Positions 26,029 to 35,962 of a stretch of 64,000 nt of DNA are shown one piece after another. Source of the DNA: Bosea sp. PAMC 26642. Its GTDB lineage: Bacteria; Pseudomonadota; Alphaproteobacteria; Rhizobiales; Beijerinckiaceae. The stretch spans positions 4,743,501 through 4,807,500 of the forward strand of contig NZ_CP014301.1 in assembly GCF_001562255.1 (NCBI RefSeq), in the 5' to 3' direction. The stretch's first letter is position 1. Every line of letters starts with the position of its first letter. The position numbers and the translations under genes are program-made. The notes below the pieces were generated by a model. That model ran no database searches. It had not been told where the DNA came from and saw only the letters and a list, made by a program, of their open reading frames with translations.

Positions 26029-27557
26029 CCGAAGAAGGTCTCTTCCAGCATGGCGCCCGATGAGGTCGTCAGCGCGCCCGGCAGGTTGGTGAAGCCCTTG
26101 ACGCCCTTGTCCATGCCGTAGCCCTGCGAGCGCCAGGCGAGTCCGACCAGCGGCACCTCTTCCAGCGCCGCCCTCTGCATATCCTTGTAGATCTCGACGC
26201 GCTTGGTCTGGTCGAACTCGGCACGGCCCCTGGCAAGCGCCGCAATCGTGCGCGGCGCGTCGACCTTGAAGGAGCGGCCATGGGTTGGCGAGAGCGAGGT
26301 GTCGAGCACCACGGTCAGTCCGTCCGGATCGTTGTTGTCGGCCGAAACGCCATGGATCGCCATGTCGTACTGGCCGCGAATGCCGCGGCTGACGCGGGTC
26401 GACCAGTCGGGAAGCTGCAATTCGCACTGAATGCCGATCGCGGCCAGATGCTGCTGCACGACTTCCGCCGTGTCCTTGTGCATTCCGAACTGCGCGGTGG
26501 ACAGCAGCGTGGTCTGGAAGCCGTTGGCGAAGCCGGCCTCGGCCAGCAGCGCCTTGGCGCGGGCCGGGTCGTAGTTCCAGCCCCGGGCAAGATCCTTGTC
26601 GTACCAAGGCGTGCCCTCGACGATCGGTACGCCCTCGAGCGGCTTGCCGCGGCCGAAGAAGGCTGCCTTGACGATGTCGTCGCGCTTGACCGCATGGGCG
26701 ATGGCCCGGCGCACGCGCGCATCGTTGAAGGGCGGCTTGCTGCCGTTGAACAGCACGTCCATGAACGGCCCCTCGACGGAATCGAGCTTGAGCCGCGGGT
26801 CGGCCTCGACGGCAGCCATCGACTGCCAAGGCACATACTCGATGATGTCGACATCGCCGGACTGCAGCGCGGCATTGCGCAGGTTCTCGTCGGCATAGAC
26901 GACGAACTTGATGCCTTTCAGCTTGGGAAAGCCCGGCTTGTAGAACTTGTCGAAGGCGACGAGATCGAGCGAGGTGCCGCGCTCCTGCCCGACAAGCCGG
27001 AAGGGGCCCGCGCCGATAGGTTCGTTTGCCGCCGATTTCCGCCAGATCACGAAGGTATTGTAGTTGGCGAACCAGCTCGGCAGCGTCGCCTGAGGTGTCT
27101 TGGTGACGAGGCGGATCGTCTTCGGATCAGGGATTTCGATGCGCTCGATGTCCTGGAACTGGGTTCGCATATAGGCGGTCGATTTTTCGCCGGCGATCTG
27201 CTCGATCGTCCATTTCACGTCGTCGGCCGTGACGGGCTCGCCATTGTGGAACAGGCAGCCCTGGCGCAGCTTGAAGACCCAGGCGCCTTCGGCGTCGATC
27301 GACCAGGACTCGGCGATTTCGCCGCGCAGTTCGCCCTTGGAGTCATAGCTGACGAGGCTGCGATGCGTCATCAGCTTGACCGTGCCGGCCGAGGCGCCGG
27401 TTGACACCCAGGGCTGCAGATTGGGCGGGAATGCAGAGAGGCCGAAGCGCAGAATGCCGCTGGCGCGCTGGGCGCGGGCGGGGCGGGAGAGGAACGGCAG
27501 CGTCGCAAACGGGGCGACCACGCCGGCTCCAAGCACAGTGCGGCGTGAGATCGTCAT
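26025..27557 (-). CDS. DppA-type periplasmic substrate-binding protein (set 1)
   Basis: Family 5 solute-binding protein for peptides or similar ligands. 510 residues from ATG 27557 (MTISRRTVLGAGVV), with GAGGAG just upstream; the N terminus has a twin-arginine pattern and a PARAQ cleavage region near 29. The mature protein shows the family-5 segments LRQGCLFHNGEPVTADDV and PFMDVLFNGSKPPFND. First gene of the minus-strand train, facing a GntR gene across 203 bases that hold a sigma-54-like promoter. Confidence 0.9.
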   Translation of the reverse strand: MTISRRTVLGAGVVAPFATLPFLSRPARAQRASGILRFGLSAFPPNLQPWVSTGASAGTVKLMTHRSLVSYDSKGELRGEIAESWSIDAEGAWVFKLRQGCLFHNGEPVTADDVKWTIEQIAGEKSTAYMRTQFQDIERIEIPDPKTIRLVTKTPQATLPSWFANYNTFVIWRKSAANEPIGAGPFRLVGQERGTSLDLVAFDKFYKPGFPKLKGIKFVVYADENLRNAALQSGDVDIIEYVPWQSMAAVEADPRLKLDSVEGPFMDVLFNGSKPPFNDARVRRAIAHAVKRDDIVKAAFFGRGKPLEGVPIVEGTPWYDKDLARGWNYDPARAKALLAEAGFANGFQTTLLSTAQFGMHKDTAEVVQQHLAAIGIQCELQLPDWSTRVSRGIRGQYDMAIHGVSADNNDPDGLTVVLDTSLSPTHGRSFKVDAPRTIAALARGRAEFDQTKRVEIYKDMQRAALEEVPLVGLAWRSQGYGMDKGVKGFTNLPGALTTSSGAMLEETFFG

Positions 27558-27619
27558 TTGCTGTCTCCTCGCGGTTATCGTTTTGCCGGCGCATTCGCGC
27601 CTGGCCAGCGTCCCCATCT

Positions 27620-27635
27620 GGCAAGAAAAGCGCCA
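27620..27635 (-). promoter_or_regulatory. sigma-54-like -24/-12 promoter for the set-1 peptide importer
   Basis: Reading on the minus strand from 27635: TGGCGCT-N4-TTGCC. The GG and GC doublets and their spacing are exact; two bases in the first box and one in the second differ from TGGCACG-N4-TTGCA. Predicted transcript start near 27610, about 53 bases before the ATG, much as in the set-2 operon. Confidence 0.4.
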
Positions 27636-27678
27636 TTCGCGCCCGTTTGCCAGTCCCATTACGCATATATGTCATGCG

Positions 27679-27692
27679 TCATGTATACGTGA
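27679..27692. promoter_or_regulatory. short palindrome, candidate GntR operator
   Basis: TCATGTATACGTGA matches its reverse complement at 12 of 14 positions and lies in the gap between the divergent DppA and GntR genes, next to a second GTCATG. Length and symmetry fit an FCD-type GntR site. Inference. Confidence 0.4.
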
Positions 27693-27760
27693 CGGATTTT
27701 TGATGTCGGCACAAGAAAGGCATAAGCTGGAGCAGAACGACCTTGCGGAGGCCGCCAGCA

Positions 27761-28456
27761 GTGAATGTCATGATCCCGGTCGCAGCGCAGGAGCCTGAGG
27801 GGCGCCCGGCGCGGGAACGCGTTTACGCCTATGTCCGCGAGCAGATTCTGCGGGGCGTCTTCGCAGGGGGCTCCTTCGTCGAGGAGGAGGAAATTTCGTC
27901 GGCCATGGGCGTGTCCCGCACGCCGGTAAGGGAGGCCTTTCACCGCCTAGAGGCGGAGCGCTTCATCGATCTTCTTCCGCGGCGCGGCGCCCTCGTGCGT
28001 CAGGTCACGGCACAGGAACTGGCCGATCTCTACGAGACGCGGCGAATGATCGAGGGTTATGCCATTGCCCGGATCTGCCGCGAGGAGATCGCGGTTCCCG
28101 CCGAGATGGCCACGATCCTGGACAGGATGGACGTGATCGCCGGCAGCGACCATTTCGCCCGGGTCGAACTCAACCGGCGCTTTCACTTGACCATGGTCGC
28201 CGCGTTGGGCAACGAGGTCATGTCGGAGCTCTACCGATCGCTGGATTCGCGCCAGCAGCGCGTTGCCATGACGGCGCTGAGCGTCGATCCAAACCGCATC
28301 TCACGTATCGAACGCGAGCACCGCGCCTTGCTGGCTGCCCTTGAAGCCCGCGACGAGAGGCAGGCGCGCGAGGTTCTCGATCAGCATCTGCGTCCCGTCA
28401 TGGGCGTCGTCTCACGCCTGCCGGCCATGTCCTCGCCTGATCGGACTGCCCGCTAA
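27761..28456 (+). CDS. GntR family regulator, FadR/FCD subfamily
   Basis: Start taken at GTG 27761 with GGAGG 8 bases upstream (frame open from TTG 27743; ATG 27770 is also possible); about 231 residues. The winged helix-turn-helix (about 15-75) contains QILRGVFAGGSFVEEEEISSAMGVSRTPVREAF; the all-helical FCD ligand domain follows with ELNRRFHLTMV and an EHRALLAALEARD segment. It is divergent from the set-1 importer and precedes the M81 peptidase operon, so it probably represses both until its ligand is present. Confidence 0.92.
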   Translation: MNVMIPVAAQEPEGRPARERVYAYVREQILRGVFAGGSFVEEEEISSAMGVSRTPVREAFHRLEAERFIDLLPRRGALVRQVTAQELADLYETRRMIEGYAIARICREEIAVPAEMATILDRMDVIAGSDHFARVELNRRFHLTMVAALGNEVMSELYRSLDSRQQRVAMTALSVDPNRISRIEREHRALLAALEARDERQAREVLDQHLRPVMGVVSRLPAMSSPDRTAR

Positions 28457-28562
28457 AGCAGCGCGTCCGGCGCCGCTTGCATGGGCAACCGGCTGAAATT
28501 GAACCTTGGCCTGCCCAGCAGCGCGTGGTTACCTGCCGCCTCTCCGCAACCGATGAGGTCTC

Positions 28563-30062
28563 ATGTCACCCCGCATCGCCTTCGGCGGCTTCCTGCACGA
28601 GACCAACACATTTGCGCCGAGCAAGGCCGGCATGGACGCCTTCATCCAGGGCGGCGGCTGGCCGGCCCTGTCGCGGGCGCAGGACATCTTCGCCTCCGTG
28701 CACAAGGTCAATGTCGGCGCCTCGGGCTTCATCCAGCACGCGAATGCCGCCGGCTGGACGCTTGTCCCGACGCTGTGGTGCGCCGCCAGCCCTTCGGCCC
28801 ATGTCACGGCCGAGGCGTTCGAGGCGCTGGCCGACGAACTCGTCACGCGGATCGCTGCATCGCTGCCGGTGGACGGCGTCTATCTCGACCTGCACGGAGC
28901 CATGGTCAGCGAGGCCTTCGACGACGGCGAGGGCGAGGTGCTCAGGCGGGTGCGTGCCGCGATCGGGCCCGACATCCCCCTCGTCGCCAGCCTCGATCTG
29001 CACGGCAACGTCACGCCGCTGATGGTCGAAAGCGCCGACGCGCTCGTCGCCTATCGCACCTATCCCCATATCGACATGGCCGAGACCGGCCGCCGCGCCG
29101 GTGTCTATCTGGAAACCCTTCTGGGCACGCAAAAGCGCCACGCGAAGGCGTTTCGGCAGGTCCCTTACCTGATCCCGATCGCCTGGCAGGCCACCGCGAT
29201 GGAACCCTGCAAGACGATCTATGCCGAGCTTGCGGCGCTGGAAGGAGAGAGCGTGCCGACGCTCTCCTTCCTGCCGGGCTTTCCGGCCGCGGATTTCCCC
29301 GATTGCGGCCCGAGCATCGTCGCCTATGGCGCGACACAGGCCGATGCCGACCGCGCCGCCGATCTGGTTGCCGCGCGCGTGCTGGGCAGTGAGAGCGCCT
29401 TCAACGGCCGCGTCTTCCAGCCCGACGAAGGCGTCCGCGAGGCGATGCGGCTGGCGGCGGGTGCGACGAGGCCCGTGGTCATCTCGGACACGCAGGACAA
29501 TCCCGGCGCCGGCGGCGATTCCGATACGATGGGAATGGCTCACGCCCTGCTGCGCAACGGCGCACAGCGCGCCGCCATCGGCGTCATCGTCGATCCTGCT
29601 GCCGCCCAAGTGGCCCACGCTGCCGGTGTGGGAGCCACCATCTCCGTCTCGCTCGGCGCAAAGTCCGGCGTGCAGGGCGATGCCCCGCTCGACGGCGAGT
29701 TCGTGGTCGAGCAGCTTTCCGACGGCCGCTTCATCGCCCCCGGCCCCTTCTATGGCGGCTCGCGGATCAATCTCGGTCCCAGCGCTGCGCTTCGCATCGG
29801 CGGCGTCCGCATCGTCGTCGGCTCGCGCAAGGCGCAGATGGCCGACCAGGCGATGTACCGCCAGGTCGGCATCGAGCCGACCGAGCAGGCGATCCTCGTC
29901 AACAAGAGCTCGGTGCATTTCCGCGCCGATTTCGAGCCGATCGCGGAAACCATCCTCGTCTGCGCCGCGCCCGGCCCGATGCCCGTTGACCCGTCGGCCT
30001 TGCCTTGGAAGCGGCTGCGCCCCGGTATCCGTACGGCACCGCACGGTCCGGTCTTCGGCTGA
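28563..30062 (+). CDS. M81 family metallopeptidase (MlrC-like)
   Basis: Zinc peptidase family named after microcystinase MlrC, which hydrolyses linear peptides. 499 residues: M81 domain at about 1-295 (DUF1485) and MlrC C-terminal domain at about 300-490. Metal-site segments visible: GGFLHETNTF (His, Glu near 12), DLHGAM (near 109), ASLDLHGN (near 142) and TYPHIDMAETG. Starts at ATG 28563 after a 106-base gap from GntR; the M20 gene follows 31 bases later. No other microcystin-pathway genes (mlrA, mlrB) are present, so a general small-peptide or amide substrate is likelier. Confidence 0.9.
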   Translation: MSPRIAFGGFLHETNTFAPSKAGMDAFIQGGGWPALSRAQDIFASVHKVNVGASGFIQHANAAGWTLVPTLWCAASPSAHVTAEAFEALADELVTRIAASLPVDGVYLDLHGAMVSEAFDDGEGEVLRRVRAAIGPDIPLVASLDLHGNVTPLMVESADALVAYRTYPHIDMAETGRRAGVYLETLLGTQKRHAKAFRQVPYLIPIAWQATAMEPCKTIYAELAALEGESVPTLSFLPGFPAADFPDCGPSIVAYGATQADADRAADLVAARVLGSESAFNGRVFQPDEGVREAMRLAAGATRPVVISDTQDNPGAGGDSDTMGMAHALLRNGAQRAAIGVIVDPAAAQVAHAAGVGATISVSLGAKSGVQGDAPLDGEFVVEQLSDGRFIAPGPFYGGSRINLGPSAALRIGGVRIVVGSRKAQMADQAMYRQVGIEPTEQAILVNKSSVHFRADFEPIAETILVCAAPGPMPVDPSALPWKRLRPGIRTAPHGPVFG

Positions 30063-30093
30063 TCGAACTCATAATCCCAGGAGTACCGCCCCA

Positions 30094-31254
30094 GTGCCGA
30101 CCTTGCCCCAGATCGAAGCCTTCGCAGGCGAACTGACCGCGATCCGCCGCGATCTCCACGCCCATCCCGAGATCGGCTTCGAGGAGGTCAGGACCTCCGG
30201 CATCGTCGCCGAGAAGCTCGCCTCATGGGGCATCGAGGTCCATCGCGGCATCGGCAAGACCGGCGTCGTCGGGATTCTGGAAGGCAAGGGCGGACCGGGC
30301 AAGCGCATCGGCCTGCGCGCCGATATGGACGCGCTGCCGATGGAGGAGACCACGAACCTGCCCTGGCGCTCGACCATTGCGGGGCGCAATCACGCCTGCG
30401 GCCATGATGGCCACACCACGATGCTGCTCGGCGCGGCACGTTATCTCGCCGAGAACCGCGACTTCACCGGCACGGCGATCTTCGTCTTCCAGCCGGCCGA
30501 GGAGGGTCTTGGCGGCGCGCGCGCCATGCTCGCCGACCGGCTGTTCGAGCGCTTCCCGTGCGACGAGATTTACGGCCTGCACAACGCGCCCAATCTGGAT
30601 GCCGGACAGATCGCGGTCTTTCCCGGCCCGGCGATGGCGGGCGCCGATTTCTTCGACATCAAAATTACCGGCAAGGGCAGCCATGGCGCCATGCCCCATG
30701 TCGGGCGCGATCCCGTCATTGTCGCGATCACGCTGGCCGCCGCCTTGCAAACCATCGTCAGCCGCAATGCCGATCCACGCGAATCCGCCGTGCTCTCGAT
30801 CACCCAGATCCATGCCGGCTCGGCCTATAACGTCATCCCCAATGAGGCCGCGCTTGCCGGCACCATCCGCACCTTCTCGCCGGAGATCGCGGCCCTGATC
30901 CGCGACCGTATGCGCGAGATCGCGGCCGGCCTCGCCCAGAGCTTCGGCGTCGAGATCGAGGTCGACATCCGCTCGATCTTCGACGTGCTGGTGAACCACC
31001 CGGAACAGTCCGTCGCGGCCGCGGCGGTCGCGGGCGAGATCGTCGGTGCCGAGAACGTATTGACCGAGGTCAGGCCGGTCATGGGCAGCGAGGATTTCGC
31101 CGACATGCTGCGCGCGGTGCCCGGCGCCTATTGCTGGGTCGGCCACGCCGGCAGCGTGCCGGTGCACAATCCTGCCTTCGTGCTCGACGACGGCATCCTG
31201 CCGGTCGGGGCGAGCCTGCTGGCGCGCCTTGTCGAGAGCCGGCTTGCGGCCTGA
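30094..31254 (+). CDS. M20 family amidohydrolase (hippurate hydrolase / IAA-amino acid hydrolase type)
   Basis: Cleaves N-acyl amino acids or small peptides with a dinuclear metal centre. 386 residues from GTG 30094, preceded by AGGAG at 30079-30083; the longer frame is a shadow of the M81 gene. M20D motifs: RRDLHAHPEIGFEE near 17, HACGHDGHTTMLLG near 100 (Cys and His ligands), QPAEEGLGGA near 135 and GSEDFADML near 330. Lies between M81 and the next M20 gene (3 bases apart), forming a stepwise peptide or amide breakdown set. Confidence 0.9.
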   Translation: MPTLPQIEAFAGELTAIRRDLHAHPEIGFEEVRTSGIVAEKLASWGIEVHRGIGKTGVVGILEGKGGPGKRIGLRADMDALPMEETTNLPWRSTIAGRNHACGHDGHTTMLLGAARYLAENRDFTGTAIFVFQPAEEGLGGARAMLADRLFERFPCDEIYGLHNAPNLDAGQIAVFPGPAMAGADFFDIKITGKGSHGAMPHVGRDPVIVAITLAAALQTIVSRNADPRESAVLSITQIHAGSAYNVIPNEAALAGTIRTFSPEIAALIRDRMREIAAGLAQSFGVEIEVDIRSIFDVLVNHPEQSVAAAAVAGEIVGAENVLTEVRPVMGSEDFADMLRAVPGAYCWVGHAGSVPVHNPAFVLDDGILPVGASLLARLVESRLAA

Positions 31255-31257
31255 ACC

Positions 31258-32394
31258 ATGTCCTGGCAGAGCCTGACCTTCGACGCCGACACGATGCTCG
31301 CCGGCCTCCGGCGCTGGGTCGAGTGCGAAAGCCCGACCTTTGATCTCGCCGCGGTTAACGCCATGATGAGCCTGGTCGCTGGGGATCTGGTCGCGGCCGG
31401 CGCGGCCGTCACGCGCTTCCCCGGCCCGCCCGGCCTCGGCGATTGCATCCTTGGCGACTTCCCGCATCCAAGGCAGGGCGAACCCGGCATCCTGGTGATG
31501 TCGCATCTCGACACCGTCCATCCGGTCGGTACGCTGAAAGCCCTGCCGTTCCGGCGCGAGGGCTCGCGCTGCTATGGGCCGGGCATTCTCGACATGAAGG
31601 GCGGCGCCTATGCTGGGTTGCAGGCGATCGTGGCGCTGGCGAAAGCCGGCATCGAGACGCCGCTGCCGGTCAGCGTGCTTTATACCAGCGACGAGGAGAT
31701 CGGCAGCCCCGGCACCCGAGACCTGATCATGGAGCAGGCCCGTAAACACCGCTATATTCTGGTGCCGGAGCCGGCCAAGCCGGGCAATGGCGTGGTCACC
31801 GGGCGCTACGCGATTGCGCGCTTCAACCTGCTGGCCGAGGGCAGGCCGAGCCATGCCGGCTCGACCCTGAAGGACGGCCGCTCGGCGATCAGCATGATGG
31901 CGCAGCAGCTGCTCGCCATCGAGGCGATGACGGATGATGACTGCACCTTCAGCGTCGGCGTCATCTCCGGCGGGCAATGGGTCAACTGCGTCGCCACGAC
32001 CTGTCGTGCCGAAGCGCTGAGCATGGCCAAGCGTCAGGCCGATCTCGATCGCGGCGTCGAGCGTATGCTGGCGCTCTCGGTAGCCAATCCCGACGGCACG
32101 CGCTTCACCGTGACGCGCGGCGTCACCCGGCCGGTCTGGGAGCCGGACGCGCAAACGCTGCGTCTATACGAGATCGCCCGCGGCGTGGCCGGCGAAATCG
32201 GCATCGACCTGTCGCATCATTCGGCAGGGGGCGGCTCCGACGCCAACTTCACCGGAGCGGCTGGCCTGCCTTCGCTGGACGGGCTTGGCCTGATCGGGGC
32301 CGGTTATCATACGCTGGAAGAGCATATCGAGGTCGAAAGTCTGGCGCAGCGCGCTCGCTTGATGGCCGGGCTGCTCACGAAACTTGCCGCATGA
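31258..32394 (+). CDS. M20 family carboxypeptidase (glutamate carboxypeptidase G2-like)
   Basis: 378 residues. Metal ligands are visible: SHLDTVHP (His, Asp near 82-84), YGPGILDMKGG (bridging Asp near 113), SDEEIGSPG (catalytic and ligand Glu near 144-145), a Glu in EPAKPGNG and a final His in GYHTLEEH. CPG2-like enzymes release C-terminal glutamate from N-acyl-glutamates, which suits a cluster with two gamma-glutamyltransferases. Three bases separate it from the preceding M20 gene. Confidence 0.88.
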   Translation: MSWQSLTFDADTMLAGLRRWVECESPTFDLAAVNAMMSLVAGDLVAAGAAVTRFPGPPGLGDCILGDFPHPRQGEPGILVMSHLDTVHPVGTLKALPFRREGSRCYGPGILDMKGGAYAGLQAIVALAKAGIETPLPVSVLYTSDEEIGSPGTRDLIMEQARKHRYILVPEPAKPGNGVVTGRYAIARFNLLAEGRPSHAGSTLKDGRSAISMMAQQLLAIEAMTDDDCTFSVGVISGGQWVNCVATTCRAEALSMAKRQADLDRGVERMLALSVANPDGTRFTVTRGVTRPVWEPDAQTLRLYEIARGVAGEIGIDLSHHSAGGGSDANFTGAAGLPSLDGLGLIGAGYHTLEEHIEVESLAQRARLMAGLLTKLAA

Positions 32395-32430
32395 GCTGTG
32401 CCGGCTTTTGCATGGGAGCGGGTATGCGTC

Positions 32431-32446
32431 TGGCACGGCGCGTGCA
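32431..32446 (+). promoter_or_regulatory. sigma-54-like -24/-12 promoter for the set-2 peptide importer
   Basis: TGGCACG-N4-GTGCA preceded by C. The -24 box is exact, the -12 box has one change (G for the first T), spacing is exact. Predicted start near 32457, 38 bases before the ATG of the binding protein. Best of the sigma-54-like sites in the window. Confidence 0.5.
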
Positions 32447-32494
32447 TTAATATCGGCGTCGGTGATTTGCGATCAGGGTCGAGGGAAACAACAC

Positions 32495-34078
32495 ATGACG
32501 TTGCGCTGGAAGTCGTTCGCCGTTGCCGCCGCGCTCCTTGCCGGAAGCTCGCTCGCCGGAATGCCGACGGCCCAGGCGCAGACGACGATGAAGGTCGTGA
32601 TGCACTCCGACGTAAAGATCGTCGATCCGATCTGGACCACGGCCTATATCGTCCGCAACCACGGCTACATGATCTACGACACCCTCTTCGCGCTCGACGA
32701 TAAGGGCGAGGTCAAGCCGCAGATGGTCGAGACCTTCACGGAATCGCCCGACAAGCTGACCTACAAGTTCACTTTGCGAGATGGCTTGCTCTGGCATGAC
32801 GGCAAGCCCGTCACCTCCGAGGATTGCATCGCCTCGATCAAGCGGTGGTCGGCGCGCGACCCGATCGGACAGAAATTGATGACCTTCGTCGACGGCATCA
32901 CCGCCGACGATGCGCGCAGCTTTACCGTCAAGCTCAAATCGTCGACGGGCCTGCTGATCTTCGGCCTCGGCAAACCGTCCTCGAACGTGCCGTTCATGAT
33001 GCCCAAGCGCGTCGCCGAGACCGATCCGAACACGCAGATCTCGGAGTTCATCGGCTCGGGGCCGTTCGTTCTGAAGACCGACGAATGGAAGCCCGGCGAC
33101 AAGATCGTCTACACCAAGTTCAAGGACTACAAGCCGCGCGCCGAACCAGCCTCGGGCCTGGCCGGCGGCAAGGTCGCCAAGATCGACCGGATCGAATGGC
33201 TCGCTGTCTCCGACCAGCAGCAGGCGGTCAACGCGCTCCTCGCCGGCGAAATCGACATGATCGAGCAGCCCTCCTTCGACCTGATCCCCCTGCTCAAGGC
33301 CGACAAGGCGATCAAGCTGATCGACTATAACCCGCTCGGATTGCAGTACACGCTGCGCCCCAACCACACGATCAAGCCCTTCGACAATCCCAAGATCCGC
33401 CAAGCGCTGACCTATGCGCTGAATCAGAAGGACTTCCTTGAGGCGGTGGTCGGCAATCCCGACTACTACAAGACCTGCAAGGCCATGTTCATCTGCGGTT
33501 CGCCGATGGCGAGCGAGAAGGGCATGGACGGGCTGCTCGAATCCAACTTCAACAAGTCGAAGGAGTTGCTGAAGGAAGCGGGCTATGACGGCACGCCGGT
33601 CGTGCTGCTGCATTCGACCGATCTGCAGACCCTGACCAATCTGGCGCCCGTCGCCAAGCAGCTGATGGAGAAGGGCGGCTTCAAGGTCGACATGCAGTCC
33701 TCGGACTGGCAGTCCGTCGTGGCGAGGCGCGTGCGCAAGACGCCCGTCGCGGACGGTGGCTGGAACGCGATGTTGACCGCCTGGGTGTCCGCCGACGTGC
33801 TCAATCCCGTCATGGCCGGCTTCTTCAATGCGAGCTGCGACAAGGCCGCCTTCGGCTGGCCTTGCGACGAGCAGATGGAAAAGCTGCGTGACGACTTCGC
33901 CCGCGAGACCGACCCGGCCAAGCAGAAGGCCATTACCGAGGCCGTGCAGATGCGCTGGCGCGAAGTCGTGACTCACGTCCATCTCGGCCAGTACACGGTG
34001 CCGATCGCAACGCGCCAGAACATCAGCGGCATCCTGACCGCTGCCGCGCCCGTGTTCTGGAATCTGGAGAAGAAATAG
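32495..34078 (+). CDS. DppA-type periplasmic substrate-binding protein (set 2)
   Basis: Family 5 binding protein, 527 residues from ATG 32495 with GAGGGA upstream. Sec signal peptide (SFAVAAALLAGSSLAGMPTAQAQ), cleavage near residue 29. Mature motifs: LRDGLLWHDGKPVTSEDC near 90 and IRQALTYALNQKDFL near 300. Starts the second peptide-importer operon after a 100-base gap that carries the sigma-54-like element. Confidence 0.92.
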   Translation: MTLRWKSFAVAAALLAGSSLAGMPTAQAQTTMKVVMHSDVKIVDPIWTTAYIVRNHGYMIYDTLFALDDKGEVKPQMVETFTESPDKLTYKFTLRDGLLWHDGKPVTSEDCIASIKRWSARDPIGQKLMTFVDGITADDARSFTVKLKSSTGLLIFGLGKPSSNVPFMMPKRVAETDPNTQISEFIGSGPFVLKTDEWKPGDKIVYTKFKDYKPRAEPASGLAGGKVAKIDRIEWLAVSDQQQAVNALLAGEIDMIEQPSFDLIPLLKADKAIKLIDYNPLGLQYTLRPNHTIKPFDNPKIRQALTYALNQKDFLEAVVGNPDYYKTCKAMFICGSPMASEKGMDGLLESNFNKSKELLKEAGYDGTPVVLLHSTDLQTLTNLAPVAKQLMEKGGFKVDMQSSDWQSVVARRVRKTPVADGGWNAMLTAWVSADVLNPVMAGFFNASCDKAAFGWPCDEQMEKLRDDFARETDPAKQKAITEAVQMRWREVVTHVHLGQYTVPIATRQNISGILTAAAPVFWNLEKK

Positions 34079-34097
34079 CCGTCGCGGTCAAAAGCCC

Positions 34098-35035
<938 letters not shown>

Positions 35036-35039
<4 letters not shown>

Positions 35040-35962
35040 GCGCCGAACCCAGCATCATCGCGCCGGTGTTGCCGGAGCGCGCCCGCCCCGGATCGCAGGT
35101 GCTCTATCGGCTGCTGCGCAACCCGGCGGTCATGATCGGCGGTGCGGTGCTGCTGGTCATGGCGCTGATCGGCCTGCTCGCGCCCTTCCTCGGCACGCTC
35201 GACCCCGCCGCGATCAATCCGGTCTCGCGTAACAAGGTGCCGGGCTTCGAACGCACGATCAGGGCCGATGACGGCACGAGCACGGTCTTCAAGCATCGAA
35301 TGGGTACGGATTCGCTCGGTCGCGACGTCTACAGCCGCGTCGTCTATGGCGCCCGCGTCTCGCTGCTCATCGCCGTCTCGGTCGCGACCGTCAGCATCTC
35401 GATCGGCCTCGTGCTCGGGCTGATCGCCGGCTATATCCGCCCGCTCGACGCCGTCATCATGCGTGTCATGGACGGGCTGATGGCTATACCCGCGATCCTG
35501 CTCGCCATCGCCGTCGTCTCGCTGTTCCGCGCCGGGCTTGCCGCCGTCATCGTCGCGATCATCGTGCCGGAGATTCCGCGCGTCGTTCGGCTCGTGCGCT
35601 CGATCGTCCTGTCGGTGCGCGAGGAGCCTTATGTCGAGGCGGCGATCATGCAGGGTACGCGGCTGCCGACCCTGATGGTGCGCCACATCCTGCCCAACAC
35701 CATCGCCCCGCTGATCGTGCAGGCGACCTTCATCGCCGCCTCCGCCATCCTGGTCGAAGCGATCCTGTCCTTCCTCGGCATCGGCATTCCTCCGGAGGTG
35801 CCGACCTGGGGCAATATCATGGCCGAGGGCCGCAACGTCTTTCGCGTCTTCCCGCACAACATTCTGTATCCCGGCATCTTCCTCGGCTTGACGGTGCTGG
35901 CGGTGAACATGCTGGGCGACGGTCTGCGCGACACCCTCGATCCCAAGATGGCCGGCCGATGA
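35036..35962 (+). CDS. DppC-type ABC transporter permease (set 2)
   Basis: 308 residues. Start taken at TTG 35036 (LSAEPSIIAPVLPERAR), overlapping the dppB stop, because the frame is otherwise open only within dppB. N-terminal helix (AVMIGGAVLLVMALIGLLAPFL) is followed by the MGTDSLGRDVYSRVVYGARVSL motif of this family; EAA loop EPYVEAAIMQGTRLPTLMVRH near 205. Ends in an ATGA overlap with the fused ATPase. Confidence 0.9.

Noticed and set aside
25072..26829. A 585-residue long permease
   Set aside because: The N-terminal 267 residues are the shadow of the binding-protein gene; the permease starts at ATG 26028.
28563..30062. Microcystin degradation (mlr) locus
   Set aside because: Only an MlrC-type M81 gene is present; no mlrA, mlrB or mlrD, and the M81 family is broad.
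30223..32154. A 643-codon open frame on the minus strand
   Set aside because: Antisense to two M20 genes with intact metal ligands; composition of a GC-rich shadow frame.
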